DNA of 64,000 bases from Syngnathus acus. Taxonomy: Eukaryota; Chordata; Actinopteri; Syngnathiformes; Syngnathidae. Each line of letters opens with the position of its first letter. Positions within the stretch are counted from its first letter, which is position 1. The notes under the pieces were generated by a model. That model was not told the DNA's origin and made no database searches. It worked only from the letters and a program-made list of their open reading frames with translations. The DNA is taken from positions 7,165,412 through 7,229,411 of the forward strand of contig NC_051102.1 in the NCBI RefSeq assembly GCF_901709675.1, read 5' to 3'. Position numbers and translations under genes: made by a program. Below, in pieces: positions 56,801 to 64,000 of the stretch.

Positions 56801-59149
56801 TTCTCAAGCTGGCCGTGCTGCTGCTGATGGTGGCCGTCTACTCGCTGCTCACCGAAGCCTTCTACTCAGCGCTCTTTGTGCGCTACGATGCCACCCACCG
56901 AAACGCGGCGTGAGCGCACACACCAACCGCCGTAAATGACATGGCAACGACATCATCCAGAACAAGTTTTGTTTTGGTCTGGTTTTTGGGTCTATTTGTG
57001 CCTTTGTGAACTAGTCTGTTTGCGGCACGCATCAAAGCGCCAAAATGGGCCATGATGAAAATGAGCGAGTGATTTATATGCGAACAACGCCAAGTGTTCC
57101 CCTTTGTCACGCTCGCTAGTTGGATGTCGCAGGCCGCAGCTCGTGCCTGAGCTGACCTTCACCTTGGCAACCGCTCAGTGCGGCTGCGGTTTCCGTGGAA
57201 ACGCTCTGCTTGACCCGCTCCCGGGAAGGCACAAAAGAAAAGATCTTGCTGCAAAATAATGATGCTAATGACAATGATGATGATGGTTTTAGGAACTTCC
57301 TGGGCACCAAGGAGACGTCGCTACTTCTCATGGCCATGTTCCTCCTAGCCGTCTTCTACCACGGACAGCAGGTTAGAAACATGCACACATGCACAACCTG
57401 TGACCCTGGAACTTTATTTTGCGTTGCCAAAAACTGGAAAGAAATCTGTTTTGCTGCGGACTAACGGACAGTCCGTTTCGGAATGGTCACCGCCGGTCAA
57501 TCAAAGGAGCTAAGCAGTCCACGCAAGAGACCAGTCAGAGGACTTCCTCCGAGGCTTTGGCGCTTGTTGTTGTCACGGAAACGGCTTTGGCTCGGCTTTC
57601 TTTCTTTTCTTTTTTTTTCTTATGTTTTGTTTCTTTTTATTTGAAAGTGTTACTTTAGTTGCATGCATTTTTTTCCCTTCATTTTTCTTTGATTTCTGAG
57701 CCTGTCTTTGACCTTCACCCGCTTGCGTGTGTTTGCGGAGCAGCTGGAGTACACGGCGCGACTGGACTTCTTGTGGCGCGTCCAGGCCAAAGAAGAAATC
57801 AACGAGATGAAGGAGCTGCGGGAGCACAACGAGAACATGCTGAGGAACATCCTGCCCAGCCACGTGGCCCGACACTTCCTGGAGAAGGAGCGCGACAACG
57901 AGGTGGGGAGGCTGGCCGCTCAAGTGTTCTGCTTGGCAACACTGCCCTCCGCTGGCGGAAGTGCGCAACTGCGCCTTGACTGGACTCTAACGACCCACCC
58001 GCATTTCTTTCTGGCCGTGTTGCTGGCGTGCCCGCAGGAGTTGTACTCCCAGTCGTACGACTCGGTGGGCGTGATGTTCGCGTCCATTCCGGGATTCGCC
58101 GACTTCTACTCGCAGACGGAGATGAACAACCAGGGAGTTGAGTGTCTGCGACTGCTCAACGAGATCATCGCAGACTTCGATGAGGTAGTTCGTCTTTTTG
58201 TGTGTGCGCATATGTCGATGCTGGTTGTTGAGGAATGTTGTGCGTGTGCATGTGCGCGTGTTGACGTGTGCAATGTGTTGATGTGTGTAGTTACTGGGCG
58301 AGGAACGCTTCCAGGACATCGAGAAGATCAAAACCATCGGCAGCACATACATGGCGGTATCAGGCTTGTCTCCCGAGAAGCAGGTGAGCGCGGTGATGTT
58401 GTAGCGGCTGTTGTCGAATGCGATCGGCTGACGCGCGTCGCGCCGGTGTGTCGACAGCAGTGCGAAGACAAATGGGGTCACCTGTGCGCACTGGCCGACT
58501 TTGCCATCGCTCTCAACGAAAGCATCCGAGAAATCAACAAGCACTCCTTCAACAACTTTGAACTCCGAATAGGTACCGCTGGCCGCCGTCCGTCTCGCTG
58601 ACCTGTGTGTGCTTGACGATGTTTGATTCCTTCCTCCGTCTTCCACGGGCAGGCATGGCGCAGGGCTCGGTGGTGGCGGGCGTGATCGGCGCCAAGAAGC
58701 CGCAGTACGACATCTGGGGCAAGACGGTGAACCTGGCCAGCCGCATGGACAGCACGGGCGTGAGCGGGAAGATCCAAGTTCCTGAGGAGACCTCGGCCGT
58801 CCTCAGGGAGCGCGGCTTCGCCTTGGAGTACCGCGGTGAGATCTACGTTAAAGGCATCAGCGAGCAGGAGGGCAAAATCCGCACGCACTTCCTGTCGGGC
58901 CGAGTACTGCCCAACCCGCTTATCCTGCAGCCGCGTAAGATGACGGGCCAGTACTCGCTGGCCGCCGTGGTGCTGGGCCTGGTCCAGTCGCTCAACCGGC
59001 AGAAGCAGAAGCAGATCCTCAACGACAACAACAACTCGGCCATCATGAAGGCGCACCACCATCACCACTACAACCGCAGGACGCTGCTGGCCAACGACGG
59101 GGGCGCCACCCACCACGCCGACGCCCCCGACAAGACCGATGCATCCTGA
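44804..59149 (+). CDS. adcy8: adenylate cyclase type 8 (Ca2+/calmodulin-stimulated), 18 exons
   Basis: Integral membrane enzyme making cAMP from ATP, stimulated by Ca2+/calmodulin. Exons: 44804-45694, 51095-51244, 51909-52039, 52698-52809, 52885-53012, 53174-53332, 53420-53705, 54861-55058, 55756-55856, 56290-56491, 56563-56649, 56737-56909, 57293-57371, 57744-57902, 58038-58184, 58291-58383, 58458-58572, 58653-59149. The sum is 3708 nt, giving 1235 aa (human about 1251). Visible: N-terminal calmodulin-binding segment ([19 protein letters not shown]), first six-helix membrane block, C1a catalytic domain ([24 protein letters not shown]), second membrane block with N-glycosylation sequons (NET, NDT), C2a domain ([28 protein letters not shown]), and the C-terminal calmodulin-binding helix ([14 protein letters not shown]). 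The start ATG has G at -3 and +4. In C2 the usual GISHGS reads GMAQGS. Confidence 0.96.
45695..51094 (+). other. adcy8 intron 1
   Basis: A 5.4-kb intron between the large first exon and the exon encoding the end of the first membrane block. It contains short homopolymers and a TAAT-rich segment (47800-47850) with ATGCTAAT-type octamer-like sequence, but no coding exon or clear transposon. Apparent reading frames here are not supported by similarity. Confidence 0.65.
52482..52573. repeat. 11-bp minisatellite in adcy8 intron 3
   Basis: About eight imperfect units of GGTCGCCTTCA, some shortened to GGTCGCCTCA. The array lies in the intron 52040-52697, just before the exon carrying the first catalytic Asp motif. 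Confidence 0.9.
53706..54860 (+). other. adcy8 intron 7
   Basis: A 1.15-kb intron after the exon ending in GKQN. No exon, RNA gene or strong repeat is visible; the sequence is mixed with a T-rich 3' end leading to a good acceptor (cccccctag). Confidence 0.6.
55555..55618. repeat. CT-rich simple repeat in adcy8 intron 8
   Basis: Interrupted TCTC runs broken by TG, CA and CC dinucleotides. It lies about 140 bp upstream of the next adcy8 exon. Confidence 0.85.
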
Positions 59150-60115
59150 GACAGGGGCCCGGCGCAAAAACAAAACCTCGATTCCGAACCGGAAACTTTC
59201 CCTGGGAATTTGGACGACAGGTTGCCCGCTCGGGCCAGTCGGCCGGACGAGTGGCTAGCGTGGCTAGCGTGGCCTCACACTTTTCAGCTCGGGCCTTTGA
59301 ATCTGAGCTGCGGCGTGGTTAGCGTCTTCGCCCTTTCAAAAAAAAAAAAAAAAAAGACATCAAGAGCAGAATCCTTGTCACACGACCAGAAAGTTGGAGG
59401 TTCAAATCAAGGCACCCACATTTGTTTTTGTTTTTGCATATAACCACAACGGTGGAGGTTTGAGCACCTATCGCAGCCTTCCCGTGTGTAGTTAGCACGG
59501 TTGTCGCTAATCGTGTTGACATTGTTTTGCTTGGGACAGGTTGAAATGCGGGCTCTCGCCTCTTTTGGAGATGACAAGAAAGGTTCAAATGCAGGCTCCT
59601 CCTTCCCTTCTTGGAGTTAGCATGTTTGGCACCGAGAGACACAAGTAACAAGTGGAATCCTTTTCACGTTGTTTTGGCTACAACAAGAAAGGCGAAGGTT
59701 GCGAGACCTCCTGCTGGAAGTGTATCATCGTTTTTGCGCAAGTAGCAGCGGGCGTCCTCACACATTCCAAAGCTACATTAGCATGTTAGCTTCCTCAAAG
59801 AGCAAACGTGAGCCGGACTGTTGAGTAGAATTCTGCTTGTTTGCCATCAATTCCCATGGAAAGTTTTCCAGTTTGAAAATTCCTGTAATTATGCAACGGG
59901 GGGGTGGCGCCGAGGCCATTGGATCCGCCAGACCTCACGAATGTTGTCGGGATGGGACCCGCAGACGGCGTTCCTGTCATCTGTCACTTCCTCTTTTATG
60001 TGACCTTGAACCCCTCCAGACTTTGACACTCCCTCCTTCCCTTGACGCTGTCCATCTTTGTTTTCTATTTCTTTTATATGCGACCGCTCAATTAAAATGT
60101 TTAATTTTTTACAAC
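59150..60115 (+). other. adcy8 3' UTR (predicted)
   Basis: From the stop codon to just past an ATTAAA at 60091-60096. It includes an A17 run (59339-59355) and several loosely similar AGGTTCAAAT/AGGTTGAAAT patches (near 59400, 59540, 59584). One resembles a tRNA B box and may be a decayed SINE remnant. The cleavage site is inferred. Confidence 0.55.
60091..60096 (+). terminator. polyadenylation signal (ATTAAA) of adcy8
   Basis: The common ATTAAA variant, followed by T-rich then GT-rich sequence (about 60100-60135) as expected for a downstream element. Confidence 0.5.
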
Positions 60116-60144
60116 AGTCCCTTGTGCTGTGTTCTGTCCTTTAT

Positions 60145-60240
60145 GGAAGGAAGGAAGGAAGGAAGGAAGGAAGGAAGGAAGGAAGGAAGGAAGGAAGGAA
60201 GGAAGGAAGGAAGGAAGGAAGGAAGGAAGGAAGGAAGGAA
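60145..60240. repeat. (GGAA)24 microsatellite
   Basis: Twenty-four perfect GGAA units, 96 bp, starting about 50 bp after the predicted adcy8 polyadenylation signal. Shorter GGAA runs recur at 61201-61216 and 61240-61250. Confidence 0.97.
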
Positions 60241-61942
60241 TACTAGGGAAGAATAAGGGGAAAGGGTAGCTTGTTGGAAGAAAGGAAAGAAAGGAGAGGA
60301 AAACCAGACAAGGAAAAAATTAAGAGAAAAAGAGTCATTTAATTGTTTCAGGATCTTGACGTTTCCATGATGACGTCGCGGTCTTGTGCAGTGCGCCTGA
60401 GCTTCCACTAGAGGTCAGTAGACGACCATTACTCACTTCTTGCAGCTACTGCAGCTCACTAGTGAGAAGAATTCAAACATAGCAACAGAGACACTTACCG
60501 ATGTCACGTGCCACTCAGGAATGTCGCAGAATTTACACCCTGGTCTGGTCAGAGGGCATCAAAGTCACGGATGGAAAAAACCGACATGCGCCAAGGTAGC
60601 GAAATGCCCATTTGAAATTAAAGGGAGGGCAGTTGCCATGACGACCGTCTCCTGCTATGCGCTGTCACATAAAAAAAACATCATGACAATACGTGTGTAA
60701 TGTATATTTTAAAAAATGATATGACAATAACCCGAGATAAATACTGTTGAAATGGCAAGCAAAGCCAAACCCCCCCTCTGCCTTGGCCAAACATGGTATA
60801 ATCCCGCTGCCCTTTGCTATAAAATGCGTCGGTGAAATTTCTTACTGGTTAGCCAATTGGACGGAGGAAGACGCCAACCCCACTGAAAGCCCTTCCCCAG
60901 GTATCTTAATGTTATTCGCACATTTGCTGCATGGACAGACGTTACGTGGAGACACGTTGGCTTAGCATACACGCAAGAAAATACTGTTAACGCGTTGACT
61001 TCCCCTTGGAGACCAGCGTCCTACATTTCCATTTCCGCCATCAAGCGTCATCTCTTACACCAAGCTGCCGTGGCCGCGCCAGCCTGTTGCTAGGCAACAG
61101 GCCCAGCAGCCCCACCGGCCACGGCGGATCGCTTGCAAAATGGCTGATGGAGACTAGTCGTCAAAGAAGAATCCTGACGCTCTCGCGTGTCTTCAAACAG
61201 GAAGGAAGGAAGGAAGGTGACAGAAGAAAAGGGATGAAGTGCAGGAAGGAAGGAGGCCAAAGTGAAAAGATGGAGAAAATCACGAGAAAAGAAGAACGTA
61301 AAAGACAAAAGAACAGACTGCGTGCTGGTTCAGGAAGACGCTACATAATGTCCAACACGTTCCTCATCTTCTTTCCATTCATTCATCCTTCCTTCCTTCG
61401 CATCTGCGCCTGTTGCTAGGCGAAAGTGGGCATAGACGTCGCCTTAGCAACAAATGGTCACGATGCAGGGTGCTGGCTGGCCAATCACGCAGTTTGAATT
61501 CGCTTCTTGGCAGTCATAGATGAAAGATGTGCTTCTTCTGCCACAGTAGTGCTAGCAATGCTAACAGTGCTCGCGACACTAACAATTGTATCAATGCTAA
61601 CAATGCTATGAGTACCTACAATTGTACCAACAACAAAAAAAATCTAACCTACAATTCTACCGATGTTAACAATGCTATCAGTCCTAACACTGCGAGTGGT
61701 GTTAACAATAACAATGCTATTAAAACAATAAAGATGCGATTAGTGCTAATGATGCTAGCGGCACTAACTATGGTGTCAGTGCTAACAGTTACTGCAGCAC
61801 TAACAGAAAGAGAGTGAATGACAAGGCAATGCTGAATTGGAAACAAATATTTGACGTCCTCCGTGAATGAACGAGCTGCAATGTCACAGAAGCCACAAAA
61901 CAACAAGAATTCAGTTTAGTAGTTCCTTGTGTTTTTTTTTTT
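60241..61942. other. tail-to-tail intergenic region between adcy8 and basp1
   Basis: About 1.7 kb without coding exons. It contains GGAA-rich patches, a palindromic GTTGCTAGGCAAC (61087-61099) with a partial second copy near 61411, and a degenerate GCTAACAAT-type repeat (61545-61805). Confidence 0.55.
61545..61805. repeat. degenerate GCTAACAAT-type tandem repeat
   Basis: Around a dozen or more imperfect copies of a short unit such as AATGCTAACAATGCTA with frequent substitutions. It produces Asn-rich spurious reading frames. Confidence 0.75.
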
Positions 61943-61948
61943 TTTATT
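61943..61948 (-). terminator. polyadenylation signal (AATAAA) of basp1
   Basis: Canonical AATAAA on the minus strand, 1.54 kb downstream of the basp1 stop codon (63487-63489), followed on that strand by an A-rich tract. Confidence 0.5.
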
Positions 61949-62424
61949 GCGACTGTTGCACCAATTTCAACAAGTCAACATACAACTTTGAAACTTTAAT
62001 TTCTTAGTATTTTGTTTTCTAGGAGACGTAGAGCGAGCACCGCCGGCTGGGATGGAGACACACGGTTGGCATGGAAACGCACACCAGCTTTTCCCCAACG
62101 GACCCAAAAGATGGGACCGGAACGCACATGCAAATTAAGGCCAGAACACGCGATGACACGTATGCCACGACCGTGTCGACGTGAAGTCTAAAGTTTGAGG
62201 AGACTTTCTCACTCAGGAGCAGGACAAGGTACCCTCAAACTTTCAACTGCACACGCGTACACATGCATGTACACGACCTGCACATGCGTGTGCACGCGGT
62301 ACTTTTATGAGAATGAGGAGTTGCCAAGCACGGTTGCCATAGAAACAAGCTTCCCCCCATTTTAATTTGGCATCCAAAACCTTGAGACGTCCCCGTTCTG
62401 ATGTCTGCTTTTTTTCCTCTGGCG

Positions 62425-63215
62425 ACTAGAACCAGATCAGAACTAATTCAGAACCACATTAGCCTATGCATACCAGCATCGAACTAGCACCAAAATCTAG
62501 ACCAGGACAAATATTGAATCAGACTTTTTCCACACTTGTCCCGGACCAGATCAGTAGCAATTAACTCATTCACTGCCATTAACGTCTATAGACGTCAAAG
62601 AGCCATTTTAACTGGTTTGGCAGTGAATGAGTTAAGCCACACCAGGTCCAGTCAAGAAGCAGACTAAAATCAGATCAGCACCAGAGTTGAAGTAGTCCAG
62701 TACCTGATAAGAACCAAACTGGAATTAGACTAGAACATGAACTGGAACATACTTAGATCAGACCCAATTTAAAACAAGACCAGAACTGGACTAAACCCAG
62801 ACCCATTCCAAAGTAGAACCAATGTAGAAAAAGACTATTCCCAGACCAGTGCCAATCGAGTACCAGACTGGTCCCAACAGACCAGATTTAATTTAGAACC
62901 AGATTATTCAAATGCAGTCCAAGACTAATCTAGAGCCTACCACCGGCAGTGCCATACTACCAAATTAGAACCTGACGATTAGATAAACCAGGACCAATTC
63001 AGAAGCAGACTGCTTCAAAACGAGTAAAAGGTTGGTACCACCCAAGAACCCGAATGGAATTAGACTAGACCCAGATCAGAACAAGACTACACCTAGATCA
63101 GTGCCAAATCAGACCCAGATTAGAACCTATCTAGTCTAGGTCGGAATCAGACTCAAAGTAGACCTGAACCAGATTAAAAGAAGGCCAGACTCAGATTGTA
63201 ATCAGATCAGAGTTG
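62425..63215. repeat. degenerate ~15-nt repeat in predicted basp1 3' UTR
   Basis: About 790 bp dominated by variants of ACCAGATCAGAACC, AGACTAGAACC and AATTAGACC on the plus strand. The basp1 transcript would read as TCTGGT/TCTGATCTGG variants. Units are imperfect and unevenly spaced. No reading frame is maintained. Confidence 0.8.
62561..62635. mobile_element. MITE-like hairpin with 18-bp perfect inverted repeats
   Basis: TTAACTCATTCACTGCCA (62561-62578) and its exact complement (62618-62635) enclose a 39-bp core containing the 14-bp palindrome ACGTCTATAGACGT (62582-62595). The sequence resembles a short repeat that I recall as common in percomorph genomes, so it is probably a miniature transposon. 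Confidence 0.65.
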
Positions 63216-63486
63216 CGTAGAGTACTAAAGCTAAGGTTCCAAACCAGCGTAGAAATCTTAAAAATGTATTTTAAATACAAATCTGCTACTGACTATTTAG
63301 GAAATCTTTGACTATTTTGGGACCATTTTAAGAAAGTTTTAAATGAGGGGGCATGGCCAAGGCGATTATGCGACGGCATGAGATGACGGGCGGGTTCGGG
63401 TGTCGCTCCAGCGGGTTTGTCGGTGGTCATTCTTGATTCTCATTATTGTCCAAAGTGGGTGTGGCTTTCCCGCGGGTGTCCACCAA

Positions 63487-63972
63487 TCAATCTTGAGCGT
63501 TGGTGCTTTGATCTTTGCTCTGATCCTTGTTTGGTGCCTCGGCGGAATCTTTGGGCGGAGCTTCGGGGGCCACCGACTCCTTGGGGGTCTCCTTGGGGGT
63601 CTCGCTGGCTTTGGGGTCCGCCTCAGCTTTGGGGGCCTCAGTCTTTTTGGCGTCGGCCTCATCTTTGACGGCGGGGGCGGCGGCCTCCTTGGGGGTGGGC
63701 TCAGGCGCAGCCTCCTGGGTCTTGGTGACCTCGCCGTCCGCTATAGGCTCGGCGTTGGTCCCTTTCTCCAGCTCCTCGGCGACGGCGGTTGCGGCCGGCG
63801 CCGCCTCCTTGGTGGGCGTCACGTCCTTGGCGGCAGGGGCGGTCTCATCTTTGACGTTCTCGGCTACCTGGTTGTCGTCGGAACCGGACGCCTCCCCTGC
63901 CTTGGCGTCTTGCTCTTTAGTCTTGTCGTCGTTGACGTTGTAGCCCTTCTTCTTGCTCAGTTTGCCTCCCAT
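63487..63972 (-). CDS. basp1: brain acid soluble protein 1 (NAP-22/CAP-23), single coding exon
   Basis: Membrane-associated, PIP2- and calmodulin-binding protein of growth cones and synaptic terminals; also a WT1 co-repressor in the nucleus. The N-terminus MGGKLSKKKGYNVND carries the invariant N-myristoylation Gly and the basic effector segment seen in all BASP1 proteins. The remaining 145 or so residues are low-complexity Ala/Glu/Lys/Pro with repeated KEAAP, ETPKE and PKDSAE patterns and no folded domain. At 161 aa it is shorter than the human protein (about 227 aa), which is usual for this disordered family. The coding region is uninterrupted, as in other vertebrates. Only 28 nt of upstream sequence lie inside the window, so promoter and 5' UTR are missing. 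Confidence 0.93.
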   Translation of the reverse strand: MGGKLSKKKGYNVNDDKTKEQDAKAGEASGSDDNQVAENVKDETAPAAKDVTPTKEAAPAATAVAEELEKGTNAEPIADGEVTKTQEAAPEPTPKEAAAPAVKDEADAKKTEAPKAEADPKASETPKETPKESVAPEAPPKDSAEAPNKDQSKDQSTNAQD

Positions 63973-64000
63973 GACGGACGGACCTCAGGCGTCTGCGTGC

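Noticed and set aside
59361-59440. Possible tRNA gene in the adcy8 3' UTR
   Set aside because: Only a B-box-like GGTTCAAATC is present; no A box or cloverleaf can be formed.
60058-60408. Lys-Glu-Gly-Arg repeat frames
   Set aside because: Translations of the GGAA microsatellite, not a protein gene.
63366-63668. Alternative frames overlapping basp1
   Set aside because: Shadow frames of the low-complexity basp1 coding sequence.

Overview
The window is a compact vertebrate nuclear locus, almost certainly from a teleost fish. Every protein-coding exon recognised encodes a close relative of a known vertebrate protein. Introns are short with canonical GT/AG borders, intergenic gaps are only 1.5-6 kb, and dinucleotide microsatellites, a tRNA-derived SINE and hAT-type fragments are frequent. 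I would say percomorph teleost; the exact lineage cannot be fixed from the sequence. There is no prokaryotic operon, CRISPR array or viral gene.

Layout, left to right: (1) zmynd11, minus strand, 39-4671, full coding region in 14 exons, 3' UTR cut by the window edge, non-coding first exon near 5650. (2) kcnq3, minus strand, 9268-20278, 14 coding exons, 800 aa. (3) dnaaf11 (lrrc6), minus strand, 22399-26643; 11 exons are clear and the C-terminal joining is uncertain. (4) efr3a, minus strand, 28193-39020, 23 coding exons, 820 aa. (5) adcy8, plus strand, 44804-59149, 18 coding exons, 1235 aa, head-to-head with efr3a. (6) basp1, minus strand, 63487-63972, single coding exon, tail-to-tail with adcy8. 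For zmynd11, kcnq3, efr3a and adcy8 the exon lengths I assign sum to an exact multiple of three and every splice phase agrees, so those models are internally consistent.

The adcy8-efr3a-kcnq3-dnaaf11 group is also linked on human 8q24, but from memory of the human map the kcnq3-dnaaf11 pair is inverted here. zmynd11 and basp1 lie on other human chromosomes. Several products share a plasma-membrane phosphoinositide/calmodulin theme: KCNQ3 needs PIP2 and calmodulin, EFR3A anchors PI4KA, ADCY8 is Ca2+/calmodulin-stimulated, and BASP1 binds PIP2 and calmodulin. dnaaf11 is the odd one out, a ciliary dynein assembly factor.

I found no wholly new biological system. The observations most worth following up are: a KCNQ3 pore that has Thr where the mammalian protein has the current-limiting Ala; a polyglutamine/polyproline upstream ORF and a perfect CRE in front of adcy8; RFX X-boxes at the dnaaf11 promoter; splice sites abutting long CA/TG repeats in dnaaf11 and kcnq3; and a roughly 800-nt degenerate repeat in the predicted basp1 3' UTR.
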